A stretch of DNA of 64,000 bases from Glutamicibacter halophytocola (GTDB lineage Bacteria; Actinomycetota; Actinomycetes; Actinomycetales; Micrococcaceae), in assembly GCF_001302565.1 (NCBI RefSeq), contig NZ_CP012750.1:2542001-2606000 (forward strand), written 5' to 3'. Shown here in pieces: positions 9,264 to 20,403 of this stretch (position 1 is the stretch's first letter; each line of letters opens with the position of its first letter). Both the position numbers and the translations under genes were made by a program. The notes below the pieces were generated by a model. It was not told the origin of the DNA. It made no database searches and worked only from the letters and a program-made list of their open reading frames with translations.

Positions 9264-11357
9264 TTATTGCCAGCCGGTAGCCTTCTTGAAGGCCTCGGCA
9301 AACTGGCGCTTGGCACTGAGCACAAACGTCTTGGACAGGTGCGAATCATCCAAGTACGTCGATACATTGCCGATCACAGCTTTGCAGACCCCCTCGGGGC
9401 AGAGCAAGCCTGTCATGTCCAATGACACCACTTGCTGGCCGTAGTCGTGCTGGGCCAGGAATTCCTGGACCGGGTTTATCTGCGCCAATGCTTCGTGGGC
9501 GGAGCCGTCGCAGGCTTCAAGATGGCTTGGATTCGAATCCACGCATTCGGGAATGGAGTAGGCGTAGCGCGGGGTATCGCGCATCGCGATCACCTGGCTG
9601 CCGGCATCCAGGAAAGGCTGGATGGCTTCGGCATAGTGATCCACGATGGTTTCCTGCTCCCCAGGGCTGCGCAGGTACTCATCCGGGGCGGCTACGGTTT
9701 TGCTGGCGGTAGTGAGCACCATCTTCGGCGCAAGATCAGCGACGTACTCCTCGGCGGCGTCCTGGAAGTTGGCGCATTCGGCTTCATCGCGGTCGGCGTC
9801 GGAGCCGTAGCGGCAGCCCGGGTGGAAGACCAGGATCCAGCTTCCGCCGGATTCCTCCATGGCGGCAGCCGCGGCCGCGGACCAGTGCTGCATATGCGAG
9901 TCGCCGAGCATGACCAGATCCGGGGAACCATCGAAGTGGCCGCCCTGCTCGCAGAACATGATCCGTTCATCATCGGGGTTGTTGGACCCTGCACAGGGGT
10001 TGCCCGGGGTCTGCCATTCGTCGGCCAGCTCGGTAGCCAGCGGCAGGGTCAGGGCCGCCGGTGCCGGGTCCCAGTCCTCAGGGGCAGTCGCCCCCGGGTT
10101 ATCGGTGGCGGTCTGCGACGCGGCCAGCGCCCGGCGGTGCTCCACGTTGTTTTCCCATGCGGTGACCGACAGGCTGGCGATGCCCAGGCCGATGGCCACG
10201 ACTGCGATTTGGCTGATGGCCTTAAGCCCGGTGCTGGGCATCCACTGCGGGAATGCGAGGTTGTTCTGCCAGGCGATGACCGGCTTTTCGACGAACCTTG
10301 TGGTGCACCACGAGGCGGCGATGGACGCGGCGATCAGCAGGGTTCCCGCCAGGAACGATGCCTTCTGGTTGCCGGAGACCTCAAGGTAGAAGACCAGCAT
10401 CGGCCAATGCCACAGGTACATCCCGTAGGACAGGTCCCCGAGCTTCACCAGGGGCTTCAGCGACAGAACACCCGATGGGTTGGCCCAGGCACGTGTTGCC
10501 GGAGCCGCAATGATCAGCGCGGCGGCCATGGTGGGAATCAGTGCCATGAAGCCAGGGAATTGGCCTTGGACATCCAGCACGGCACCGCTGGCCACGATGG
10601 TGATCATTCCGGCCCAGCCTGCGATGCGGCGGATCTTCTCCGGGAGAGTTGAAAGCCATGGCAGGGCCAAGGCCAGCAGGGATCCCAGAGCGAATTCCCA
10701 CAGCCGGGCACCGGTGTGGAAATAGGCGACCTGCTGGTTATTGGCAGTGATGTTGATGGAGAAGGCCAGCGAGCCAATGAAGATGGCGCTGAAGAACGCT
10801 CCTGCTACCCACGCGAAGTTGATGCGGGAGAAGAACAGCTTCCAGATCAAAGCGCTGAATGCCAGGACCACCGGCCAGAGAATGAAGATCTGCCCCTGCA
10901 CCGACAGCGACCAGAAATGCTGCAGTGGCGAGGCCGAGGAAGTGTTGAAGGCGTAGTAGTCGACCTGGTGGTTGGCCAGATACCAATTCTGTTGATAGAA
11001 CAGCGAAGCCCTGGACTGGTCAATGAGTTCCAGCCAGCGAGTGCTGGGCAAAATGATCCAGGCGGCAACCACCACGCTGACAATGACTACCGCAGCTTGC
11101 GGGATGAGCCGGGAGAAGCGGTGCAGCCAGCCGGTGATCAATTGCGGGCGTTCACCGCGGGATATCCTGCGTGCGGTGGACGAGGTGAGGAAGAACGCGG
11201 AGAGCATCAGGAAGATGTCCACTCCACCGGAAACCTTGGAGAACCAGATGTGATAGCACATCACCAGCAGCACTGCGAGGGCGCGAAGGCCCTGCAAGTC
11301 GACCCGGAAACTGGCATTTTTGGTACTGTTCCGGGGCTGATTGAGGATGTGAGTCAC
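9264..11357 (-). CDS. OafA/YrhL-type acyltransferase with C-terminal SGNH domain
   Basis: 697 aa. The N-terminal part (about residues 15-380) is an acyltransferase-3 domain with about ten transmembrane helices: RVDLQGLRALAVLLVMCYHIWF carries the family's R-x10-H arrangement and FLMLSAFFLTSS follows. The C-terminal extracytoplasmic part (about 450-697) is an SGNH hydrolase-like domain with the GDSH block (LVMLGDSHMQHW) and a late D-x-x-H (LDDSHLSKTF). Such fusions O-acetylate surface polysaccharide or peptidoglycan; the acceptor here is unknown. It starts at GTG with GGAAG 8 nt upstream. Isolated between guaB and groEL. Confidence 0.88.
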   Translation of the reverse strand: MTHILNQPRNSTKNASFRVDLQGLRALAVLLVMCYHIWFSKVSGGVDIFLMLSAFFLTSSTARRISRGERPQLITGWLHRFSRLIPQAAVVIVSVVVAAWIILPSTRWLELIDQSRASLFYQQNWYLANHQVDYYAFNTSSASPLQHFWSLSVQGQIFILWPVVLAFSALIWKLFFSRINFAWVAGAFFSAIFIGSLAFSINITANNQQVAYFHTGARLWEFALGSLLALALPWLSTLPEKIRRIAGWAGMITIVASGAVLDVQGQFPGFMALIPTMAAALIIAAPATRAWANPSGVLSLKPLVKLGDLSYGMYLWHWPMLVFYLEVSGNQKASFLAGTLLIAASIAASWCTTRFVEKPVIAWQNNLAFPQWMPSTGLKAISQIAVVAIGLGIASLSVTAWENNVEHRRALAASQTATDNPGATAPEDWDPAPAALTLPLATELADEWQTPGNPCAGSNNPDDERIMFCEQGGHFDGSPDLVMLGDSHMQHWSAAAAAAMEESGGSWILVFHPGCRYGSDADRDEAECANFQDAAEEYVADLAPKMVLTTASKTVAAPDEYLRSPGEQETIVDHYAEAIQPFLDAGSQVIAMRDTPRYAYSIPECVDSNPSHLEACDGSAHEALAQINPVQEFLAQHDYGQQVVSLDMTGLLCPEGVCKAVIGNVSTYLDDSHLSKTFVLSAKRQFAEAFKKATGWQ

Positions 11358-11708
11358 AGGCTAGGCTTCCGTCGGGAACTCGGGCACGTCATCGGCAGCA
11401 TGGATCTTGACACGTCAGACAACCATCCATATTATCAATCGACCCTGTGGGCCACCTGCAGAAGTGCACTCCCCTGGTCCCCCTCAAGGCATTAAATGCA
11501 AAGACTGTAGGGCGATGACGTGCGCGGGATTAATGGCTTGCCGTGGCGAACCGGTGCAAACTTTTTTGGCGCGTTGATACTCGTCACGTGCCAATGGCCG
11601 CGAATTCATCTACGGCTCACCTGCCAGCGGGATTGGGATAAAAAGAAAGCCGCCGCCGGTCCACGAGTGAACGTGGTCCGGCGGCGGCTTCAAAGCCGTC
11701 ACAGCTGA
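11358..11708. other. Intergenic region between groEL and acyltransferase
   Basis: About 350 bp holding the groEL terminator (11647-11690) and presumably the acyltransferase promoter. No gene or repeat is evident in the rest. Confidence 0.5.
11647..11690 (-). terminator. Rho-independent terminator of groES-groEL
   Basis: An 18-bp GC-rich stem (11647-11664 with 11673-11690, one mismatch) with an 8-nt loop lies 18 bases after the groEL stop. On the minus strand it is followed by TTTCTTTTT. Confidence 0.9.
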
Positions 11709-13331
<1,623 letters not shown>

Positions 13332-13346
13332 TTAGAGAGGTTGGCG

Positions 13347-13643
13347 TTACTTTACGACGACTGCCAGTACGTCGCGAGCCGAGAGCACCAGGTACTCTTC
13401 GTTGCCGACCTTGACCTCGGTTCCGCCGTACTTCGAGTACAGGACTACGTCGCCTTCAGCAACGTCTACAGGAACGCGGTTGCCCTTGTCGTCGATGCGG
13501 CCTGGGCCTACTGCAACAACGGTGCCTTCTTGTGGCTTTTCCTTGGCGGAGTCTGGGATAACAAGGCCCGAAGCGGTGGTAGTTACGGCTTCGACCTGCT
13601 TGATGACAATGCGGTCTTCGAGCGGCTTGATGGAGACAGACAT
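13347..13643 (-). CDS. groES: Co-chaperonin GroES
   Basis: 98-aa co-chaperonin that caps the GroEL ring. [16 protein letters not shown] at the start, the mobile-loop region, VVAVGPGR and the C-terminal [11 protein letters not shown] match the Cpn10 family. I place the start at the ATG at 13643, which has AGGAG about 5 nt upstream; a frame reaching nine codons further has no such site. First gene of the heat-shock operon, 157 bp after the CIRCE element. Confidence 0.96.
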   Translation of the reverse strand: MSVSIKPLEDRIVIKQVEAVTTTASGLVIPDSAKEKPQEGTVVAVGPGRIDDKGNRVPVDVAEGDVVLYSKYGGTEVKVGNEEYLVLSARDVLAVVVK

Positions 13644-13786
13644 GGTCTCTCCTTTTCGTGTATGAACCAATGGTGGTAGGGGTGCGCCCTATGGCATTGG
13701 ACCAACCGTCGTCGCGGTGCCAGTTGGTGGTATCCAGTCAGGCGGTGGTTCTGCAAGCACAATGCATGCAGAACTTCCACCACTGA

Positions 13787-13815
13787 CTTTAGGACGAGAT
13801 TTAGCACTCGGTCAA
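13787..13815 (-). promoter_or_regulatory. groES-groEL promoter
   Basis: Minus-strand TTGACC (13810-13815) and CTAAAG (13787-13792) with 17-bp spacing. The -35 box falls in the spacer of the CIRCE element, so bound HrcA would block RNA polymerase directly. Confidence 0.6.
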
Positions 13816-13827
13816 GGTGAGTGCTAA
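13801..13827 (-). promoter_or_regulatory. CIRCE element (HrcA operator)
   Basis: TTAGCACTC-N9-GAGTGCTAA, identical to the CIRCE consensus in both 9-bp arms. HrcA binds this site to repress groE operons and releases it on heat shock. It lies 10 bp from the end of the neighbouring permease gene. Confidence 0.97.
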
Positions 13828-13836
13828 TCAAGCCCC

Positions 13837-15414
13837 TTAGTTCGTCACACCGGTTCGCGCAGAGCGCACAGCGGCCGACTCTTCAATGTCCTCTGGAGCG
13901 GTGAGGTCCATATCGGAGAGCTTGACCATCTTGGACTTGGTCATCATGCGATGTCCCAGCCACAGGCTCAGGAACAGCGGCAAGCCGATGTAGGAGGAAA
14001 GCACTTCCAGCCCGTGCCCGGCCAGGACTGCCTGGTAGTTTTGGCCGACAATCACTGCAATGAGCATCAAGAACGCCACGATGGGACCTAGCGGGAAGAA
14101 CGGTGCACGGTAGGGCAGGTCCTTGACGCTGTACCCCTGGGCCAGATAGCCGCGGCGGAAGCGATAGTGCGAGATGGCAATACCCACCCAGACAATGAAT
14201 CCGCACAGGCCAGAAACATTCAGCAGCCAGGTGTAGGCAGCGCCCTGGCCCACCAATGCGGTCAGGAAGCCGAACAGTCCCACCGCGGCCGTGGCCAGCA
14301 TGGCCATGATCGGCACACCCCGGGAATTGGTCTTCCCGAAGACCTTTGGCGCTTTGCCATCATGGGCCATGGAGTAGAGCATGCGGGTTGAGGCGTAGAG
14401 GCCCGAGTTGCCGGCGGAGAGGATGGCAGTGAGGATGACAGCGTTCATGGCAGCTGCCGCGAAGGCAATGCCGGCGCGCTCGAAGACCAGGGTAAATGGC
14501 GAGGAGGCAACGTCGGCTTCGCCGCTGGCCAGCAGGCTCGGATCAGCGAATGGGATCAGGCAGCCGATGATGAAGATGGCGCCAATGTAGAACAGCATGA
14601 TGCGCCAGAAGACCCGGCGGATGGCCTTGGGCACTTCGCGCCGCGGATCCTTGGCTTCGCCGGCGGCCACACCCACCAGTTCCGTGCCCTGGAAGGAGAA
14701 CCCGGCAATCATGAAGACCGAGATGATCGAAAGCCAGCCGCCATGGAAAACGTCTTTGCCTTCCTTCCAGTTGGCCAATGGATCAGCCTGTGATCCAAGA
14801 ACGCCAAAGATCATCAGAACGCCGGCAGCCAGGAAGGCGATCACGGTAACTACCTTGATCAATGCCAGCCAGAATTCGCCTTCGCCAAAGGCCTTGGCCG
14901 ATAGCGCGTTCAGTGCAGTCAATGCTGCCAGGAAGAGCCCAGCCCAGACCCATCCGGGGACATCGGGCAACCAGAAGCTCATGACGATGCCTGCCGCTAC
15001 GAGCTCGGCCGCAACGGTGATGGCCCAGTTGAACCAGTAGTTCCAGCCGATGGCGAAGCCGAAGGACGGCGAGACGAAGCGGGTGGCGAAGGTCTGGAAT
15101 GAACCAGCCACGGGGATCTTGGCGGTCATCTCCCCCAGCGACTGCATCAGCAGATAGACCATGAGGCCCACTGCCGCATAGGCCACCAAGGCGCCGCCCG
15201 GCCCGGACTGTGCGATGGTTCCGCCCGAGGCGACGAACAAGCCGGTACCGATAGACCCGCCGATGGCAATCATCTGCAGGTGGCGGCTGCTCATGCCTCG
15301 CTTGAGTTGATTCTGGGCCAGCGGCGCAGGGTCGCTCATTGCCTTGGCGCCTACGGGCGATTGATTGCTCGACGCCATCGTCGTTCGCTGCATAGATTTC
15401 TTCACAGGTGCCAT
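13837..15414 (-). CDS. LysP-like amino acid permease (APC superfamily, AAT family)
   Basis: Amino acid:H+ symporter with about 12 membrane helices, up to 525 aa. SSRHLQM followed by IAIGGSIGTGLFV, GPGGALVAY, SLGEMTAKIPVAGSF and FSFQGTELVGVAAGEAKDP are hallmarks of the AAT family, closest in my reading to lysine-specific permeases. The first 25-35 residues are poorly conserved and in-frame ATG codons at residues 8, 13 and 26 make the start uncertain. Monocistronic; its end lies against the CIRCE element of groES. Substrate specificity (lysine or other basic or neutral amino acids) is inference. Confidence 0.85.
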   Translation of the reverse strand: MAPVKKSMQRTTMASSNQSPVGAKAMSDPAPLAQNQLKRGMSSRHLQMIAIGGSIGTGLFVASGGTIAQSGPGGALVAYAAVGLMVYLLMQSLGEMTAKIPVAGSFQTFATRFVSPSFGFAIGWNYWFNWAITVAAELVAAGIVMSFWLPDVPGWVWAGLFLAALTALNALSAKAFGEGEFWLALIKVVTVIAFLAAGVLMIFGVLGSQADPLANWKEGKDVFHGGWLSIISVFMIAGFSFQGTELVGVAAGEAKDPRREVPKAIRRVFWRIMLFYIGAIFIIGCLIPFADPSLLASGEADVASSPFTLVFERAGIAFAAAAMNAVILTAILSAGNSGLYASTRMLYSMAHDGKAPKVFGKTNSRGVPIMAMLATAAVGLFGFLTALVGQGAAYTWLLNVSGLCGFIVWVGIAISHYRFRRGYLAQGYSVKDLPYRAPFFPLGPIVAFLMLIAVIVGQNYQAVLAGHGLEVLSSYIGLPLFLSLWLGHRMMTKSKMVKLSDMDLTAPEDIEESAAVRSARTGVTN

Positions 15415-15841
15415 GGAACACCAAAGCGAGCGCGAATGCGACCTGAGTCACTTCAGTTTTTCCGTGCGCATTTCAGCTTCGCCAAGCAGGGCCGGCGATA
15501 CACCCGTCCATCACGCCAAACTGAACGGCAGACTGTAAATCAGCCAAAGCGCTACCTGCCAGAAGCTCTTGAAGGTTTCCACAAAGGATTACGCTTCCTA
15601 AACAAATGACGCTCCATGAAATAGCATCGCTTACCCAAGGGAAAAGTCCGCTTCATAATCTCCGTACCCGGATCCACGCTCGGAACGAGCCGATGCTTCG
15701 TCTTGAACCGCCCTGCCTGAACTTCGAGACGATCAAAAGAATCCGAATATGACGCCGTTATGTCACATAGCTCACAACAGCCAATCGGCCGCAACGAGTC
15801 CCGCGAACGAAGAGTCAAAGCATCAACGCTAGGCTTGAACT
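15415..15841. other. 427-bp divergent intergenic region
   Basis: Lies between the permease and the methyltransferase genes, which diverge. A minus-strand frame at 15552-15818 (88 codons, Arg-rich, Cys pair CCELC) has no recognisable family and no ribosome-binding site; I do not call it. No repeat or RNA gene seen. Confidence 0.45.
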
Positions 15842-17083
15842 ATGGCCCAGGCTTCTAACGACTCAACGCTCAACGATCAGTTCGCCGCTCTGCTTTCCGC
15901 GGACGGATGGCAATTGCTCTCCACCATTGATCCATCCATGGTTGCTTCCAAGGATGCCGCGTGGACGCTGAACGAAAAACTGCGCAAAGAAGGCCACGAC
16001 CCCCAGGTGGTCCGCGCCGTCATTGCTCAATCAGAGCTTCGCTTCAAAGCACGAGTGAAATTCGGGCCCTTCGCCGATTCCCTGATCTTTACGCCGGCAG
16101 GCCTGGAACAGGCAACACGCTTAACCATTGCAGGCTTGCACGCGCAGCGCTTCACCAAGGCCGGGGCCACTCACGTGGCAGACCTCGGTTGCGGAATCGG
16201 CACCGACTCCATCGCGCTGGCCAGCGCTGGATTGCAGGTGACCGCGGTGGAGAAAGATGAAACTACGGCTGCAGCCACCACCTTGAACCTGATGCCCTTT
16301 GAGAATGCCACTGTGATTCACGGCGGTGCCGAAGAAACCGACCTCGCCGGAATCGACGGCGTCTGGCTGGATCCAGCACGGCGCACCGATGTTGCTGGCA
16401 GCACCCGCCGGCTCTTTGACCCAGAAGCCTTTTCCCCTCCCCTGTCATTCGTTGAGAAGCTCGTGGACTCTGGTCTCGACGTCGGCGTCAAGCTGGGCCC
16501 TGGCCTGCCACATGAAGCCATTCCCGCTAATGCGGAGTCCGTGTGGATTTCAGACCACGGGTCGGTCATCGAAGCCTGCCTGTGGTTCGGCAAGCTCAAG
16601 CGCGAAAATGTTGCGCGCGCTGCGCTGGTGATCGACAAGGATGGTGCGCATGAACTCACCAGCGACGTCGCTGCCAAGGATGATCCGGCAGCCGAAGTGG
16701 GCGAGCTGGCAGCGCACATCTACGAACCCGACGGTGCAGTCATCCGCTCGCACCTGATCTCCAAGCTCTTGGAAAGCACCGGCGGCCATCTGCTCGATGA
16801 GCACATTGCCTACTTCACCCACGAGGAACAAATCGCGACGCCTTTCGCGCGGGGCTACAAGGTGCTGGCAGTCCACGACTACAACGTGAAGAAGCTTCGC
16901 AGCTGGGTCAAGGCCAATGGAATTGGCACCCTGGACATCAAGAAGCGCGGCGTTGACGCAACTCCAGAGGAACTTCGCAAGATCCTCCTGGCCGGCGCAC
17001 CCAAGGGAGCAAAGAGCCGGGCAACATTGATGCTGGCACGCATCGGAGAGAAACGTGTGGCATTCGAGGTCTCGCCTCACTAA
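15842..17083 (+). CDS. Class I SAM-dependent methyltransferase with THUMP-like C-terminal domain
   Basis: 413 aa. A central Rossmann methyltransferase fold shows the SAM-binding motif I VADLGCGIGTDSIALA (about residues 115-130), then VTAVEKDE and the unusual motif WLDPARR in the position of the catalytic motif IV. The C-terminal part (RSWVKANGIGTLDIKKRGVDATPEELRK region) matches the THUMP-like domain found fused to this family in actinobacteria. The substrate is probably an RNA, but no member known to me is well characterised. Single gene; divergent from the permease and 66 bp upstream of the ligase frame. Confidence 0.8.
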   Translation: MAQASNDSTLNDQFAALLSADGWQLLSTIDPSMVASKDAAWTLNEKLRKEGHDPQVVRAVIAQSELRFKARVKFGPFADSLIFTPAGLEQATRLTIAGLHAQRFTKAGATHVADLGCGIGTDSIALASAGLQVTAVEKDETTAAATTLNLMPFENATVIHGGAEETDLAGIDGVWLDPARRTDVAGSTRRLFDPEAFSPPLSFVEKLVDSGLDVGVKLGPGLPHEAIPANAESVWISDHGSVIEACLWFGKLKRENVARAALVIDKDGAHELTSDVAAKDDPAAEVGELAAHIYEPDGAVIRSHLISKLLESTGGHLLDEHIAYFTHEEQIATPFARGYKVLAVHDYNVKKLRSWVKANGIGTLDIKKRGVDATPEELRKILLAGAPKGAKSRATLMLARIGEKRVAFEVSPH

Positions 17084-17236
17084 TCTAGGGTGATGCACCT
17101 CCCATCGGCTGGGTATCCCGCCCGATGAGTTGCACTACATAGAATAGGTATGGAGGAACATCGATTTTCGGTGAATTTCCAGTCCTGTTTCCCGGCTCCG
17201 GAGCAATCCGTCCGAGACGTCATCACTAGGAGCGCC

Positions 17237-18379
17237 GTGCAAAAAATCGAGTTCGCCCAATCTGCCCAATCCACCATCGGTGTTGAATGGGAAATCGCCT
17301 TGGTCAATCGCGAAGATGCGGACTTGTGCTCGGTAGCCGAAAAAGTACTTGATCAGCTTAAGGAAGATGCAGGGCTGGGCCACGAGGATGAGCATCCAAC
17401 GGTCAAGCCTGAACTCCTGATGAATACCGTTGAGGTAGTCACCGGAGTGCACAACACCGTCGCCGGTGCCACCGAAGAACTGCGCACCAACGTGCGCATG
17501 CTCAATGACGTTGCCGGTGATCATGGAGTGGACCTCTACTCCGCTGGATCCCACCCCTTTGCGGCGCCGACCTTGCAGCCGGTTACCGACAAGGACCGCT
17601 ATGCCAAGCTCATCGACCGAACCCAGTGGTGGGGGCGCCAGATGGTGATCTATGGCGTACACGTTCACGTTGGCTTGGACAGCCGCGACAAGGCCCTGCC
17701 CATCACCGATGGCCTGATCAACTACCAGCCGCACTTCCAGGCGCTCAGCGCTTCCAGCCCGTACTGGGGTGGCGAAGATACTGGTTACGCTTCGCAGCGT
17801 TCCCTGATGTTCCAGCAGCTGCCTGCGGCCGGCATCCCTTTCCACTTCAATTCATGGTCTGAATACGAATCACACATCGCAGACATGCTGCATACTGGCG
17901 TGATTGACGATGTCTCGGAAATCCGCTGGGACGTTCGCCCTGTGCCACGTTTTGGAACCGTTGAAATGCGCATCTGTGATGGCTTGAGCTCGCTGGAAGA
18001 CATCGCCGCGATTACCGCGTTGACCCAGTGCCTGGTCCACGACATGTCGATGTCGATTGAAGCCGGCTACAAGATCCCGATCATGCCAGCGTGGTTCCGC
18101 GTGGAGAACAAGTGGCGCGCGGCCCGCTATGGCTTGGACGCCATCATCATCCTGAACGCCCAGGGCGATGAAATGCTCGTGACCGATCACCTGCGCGCCG
18201 AGGTCAAGCGCCTCGCTCCGGTTGCTGAGCAGCTGGGCTGCTCCAAGGAGCTGCAGGGCATCATCACCCTGATTGAATCCGGCGCCGAGTACCAGCGCCA
18301 GCGCAAAGTCTTCGCTTCGTCTGGCGGGGACTTCCATGCCGTCGTGCGCGATAACGTGGCGCGGATGAAGGCTGTCTAA
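17237..18379 (+). CDS. Carboxylate-amine ligase, YbdK/glutamate-cysteine ligase 2 family
   Basis: Member of the GCS2 family, ATP-dependent gamma-glutamyl ligases related to glutamate-cysteine ligase. TIGVEWEIALV near the N-terminus (Glu ligands of the ATP/Mg site), YGVHVHVGLDSRDKALPI and TVEMRICDGLSSLEDI are family signatures. I choose the GTG at 17237, which has AGGAG 4 nt upstream and gives 380 aa, the usual length; the frame stays open to 17150 but the added residues are not conserved. In mycothiol-making actinobacteria these proteins often do not make glutathione, so the true amine acceptor is open. Confidence 0.85.
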   Translation: MQKIEFAQSAQSTIGVEWEIALVNREDADLCSVAEKVLDQLKEDAGLGHEDEHPTVKPELLMNTVEVVTGVHNTVAGATEELRTNVRMLNDVAGDHGVDLYSAGSHPFAAPTLQPVTDKDRYAKLIDRTQWWGRQMVIYGVHVHVGLDSRDKALPITDGLINYQPHFQALSASSPYWGGEDTGYASQRSLMFQQLPAAGIPFHFNSWSEYESHIADMLHTGVIDDVSEIRWDVRPVPRFGTVEMRICDGLSSLEDIAAITALTQCLVHDMSMSIEAGYKIPIMPAWFRVENKWRAARYGLDAIIILNAQGDEMLVTDHLRAEVKRLAPVAEQLGCSKELQGIITLIESGAEYQRQRKVFASSGGDFHAVVRDNVARMKAV

Positions 18380-18484
18380 TCACAGATTCAATCCGTATTT
18401 TAGAATTTTTAGACACCATGGCACCTAATCATTTGAAGCGCCATGGCGTCCTTGTTGCGCCCGATCAGTTCTAACTATGCACAA

Positions 18485-20275
18485 TTAGAGAGTCTCATAA
18501 TATACCTTGATCGCAGCGGCCATGAGCGCGCGGCGTTCGTTGAGGAATTCAAAATAAGTAGACGAGTCTACCTCTGCCAAACGATCTGGCAACGCGTTTT
18601 CTCTCAAATTCTTCCTGAAGTCCGAATCGTCCGCAATCTCACCTAGGCCCAAATCTTTCGTTTCAATCTGTTCTCGAATCCGTGCCAGGTAGGCAGAAGG
18701 CGACGCATCGTTTATCGCGATATTAATTGCAGTTTCCGTCAACGCGTAGTTAGCTACTTGGTTGTATTCTGAACGATCTTTCAGGCCAGAATTGATCAAG
18801 TAGTTTTTTGGAACAATATGGTGGATATCTCCTGAGTGTTCTTGCATCGTAGCTACAGAGATGTGTTTGGAGAGAAAACCTCTCGCTCCTCCAGCGACCT
18901 GTGAAGCGATGTACGTTTGGAAATAAGGACTGTTTGTACTTGTCGTCTCCAAGTTCTGAGGAAGAGTTACAGCCCAAAAGCCTTCGCTCAACTCTGACTT
19001 CTCAATCTGTTCAAGATACTCGGCTGCACCATGCTGAGTGATGCGACGCATATCTTGTTCCCAAGTAGATTCAAAGCTACCGGAGTGACGACCGGTCAGG
19101 GCAGACATTACGAACCATCGGCGCGTGATTCTCTTTCGCTCGCCTTCGCTCATCGTCTTGTCCTGACGCAATTTCAAGTACAAGGCGTATGCAAAGTTGA
19201 GCGCGTTCTTGGAATTAATGAGTTTCGAGGAAATGAAACCTGCCGACTTAATCAGCATCACGAAATTCTCAAACTGGTACTTCGATGTAATTTCAATCAG
19301 CGCAGCTTCGAGTTTGTCGTAAGCTTCCGGAATGCGCGATTCATCAACTTTACGACTTTCGGGATCCCGTCCAGAAAGTTCGCTAACGATGGACGATGCC
19401 TTACCTCGATTGAAGCCAACTAGACCGGCTACGCGGACGATGTCGTTGTAACTCGGATCATACAGTTCTTCCGCGTCTTCTTTGAGCCAACTGATTCTCG
19501 ACAGGAATCCAGATTGAGCAAACTCAGTGTCGTTCTCAGCAATATCTTCATATGCGTGAGGTGCAACGGACAGATGACAGAAGTAATCAATTAATTTTCG
19601 AAGGTTGCGACCACGGTCGCCATATGTAGCGATCTTGCTCATTGCAAAATCAGCACTGGAAAGCGGAACTCCTTTGGAATTGATCCGAATGAAAATTTCG
19701 GAGACGGTTTCAACGTCTAGATCGTCGCTAAGGGCAATAACTCCAATTTGAGCGTTCTTAATCTCAACCAAATGGTCAATATTCTCAGCCGCAACATCCT
19801 GATCCACGTCCGGGTTCTGCTGAAGATAATTTCCAACGAACTTGAACGAGGCTGCACTCTTGAAGATCTCGCTGATATCAGAAATCCACTGAGTGTCCCT
19901 GCGAATAACTGGAGTTAAAGTGGCAAATTCTTCCGTCATCGGATTGAATGCAATCGTAATGCGCTTCCGGCTGTACTTTTTTGTCATGACTGACAAGCCG
20001 GCAATGGCTGCTTGAATTGCTGTTACACGTTGCTGACCATCTATCAAGATTTGTTGATGGGCTGCGACGTGGCCTCCTTTCAGATGAGCACCGACGGACT
20101 GCCATGTGATGAGATACCCGACAGGGTAACCGCGGTAGAGGGAATCCATGAGATCGCGGACTTTTACGCTATCCCAAACGAACGGTCGTTGAAGCTCTGG
20201 TATTGCAATTTGTTCGCTTTGCACCTGAGACAGCAATGTGCTCACTGGCAGTTGGTTAACGGTATATTTCGCCAA
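18485..20275 (-). CDS. GmrSD-like DUF262/HNH endonuclease-type protein
   Basis: 596 aa with two recognisable parts. The N-terminal DUF262 (GmrS-like, ParB/Srx-type NTPase) domain has IPELQRPFVW at residue 24 and the DGQQRVTAI box near 79. A C-terminal HNH-type (GmrD/DUF1524-like) nuclease motif reads DIHHIVPKNYL followed by N residues in YNQVANYALT. This architecture occurs in type IV restriction enzymes that attack modified phage DNA and in related defence proteins such as BrxU. The gene is clearly richer in A+T than its neighbours and stands alone between the ligase and EcsC genes, which suggests horizontal transfer. No partner methylase is present, as expected for type IV. Target modification is unknown. 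Confidence 0.8.
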   Translation of the reverse strand: MAKYTVNQLPVSTLLSQVQSEQIAIPELQRPFVWDSVKVRDLMDSLYRGYPVGYLITWQSVGAHLKGGHVAAHQQILIDGQQRVTAIQAAIAGLSVMTKKYSRKRITIAFNPMTEEFATLTPVIRRDTQWISDISEIFKSAASFKFVGNYLQQNPDVDQDVAAENIDHLVEIKNAQIGVIALSDDLDVETVSEIFIRINSKGVPLSSADFAMSKIATYGDRGRNLRKLIDYFCHLSVAPHAYEDIAENDTEFAQSGFLSRISWLKEDAEELYDPSYNDIVRVAGLVGFNRGKASSIVSELSGRDPESRKVDESRIPEAYDKLEAALIEITSKYQFENFVMLIKSAGFISSKLINSKNALNFAYALYLKLRQDKTMSEGERKRITRRWFVMSALTGRHSGSFESTWEQDMRRITQHGAAEYLEQIEKSELSEGFWAVTLPQNLETTSTNSPYFQTYIASQVAGGARGFLSKHISVATMQEHSGDIHHIVPKNYLINSGLKDRSEYNQVANYALTETAINIAINDASPSAYLARIREQIETKDLGLGEIADDSDFRKNLRENALPDRLAEVDSSTYFEFLNERRALMAAAIKVYYETL

Positions 20276-20403
20276 AATCGCTCTTAATTATCTGGTTGAT
20301 TCTCTGCTTAATACCAAATCTACAATGTGTTCGAATAAATTCAATAAAGTAATTACTCGCTAGGTTCGCACAGGAGTTAAAAGTTGGAGGTTTAACGGTT
20401 GAA

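Noticed and set aside
9432..10652. 406-codon plus-strand frame over the acyltransferase
   Set aside because: Antisense to a protein with clear domains; low-complexity Gly/Asp/His composition.
15552..15818. Minus-strand ORF of 88 codons upstream of the permease
   Set aside because: Considered as a possible small zinc protein because of CCELC, but there is no second Cys pair, no ribosome-binding site and no family match I can name.
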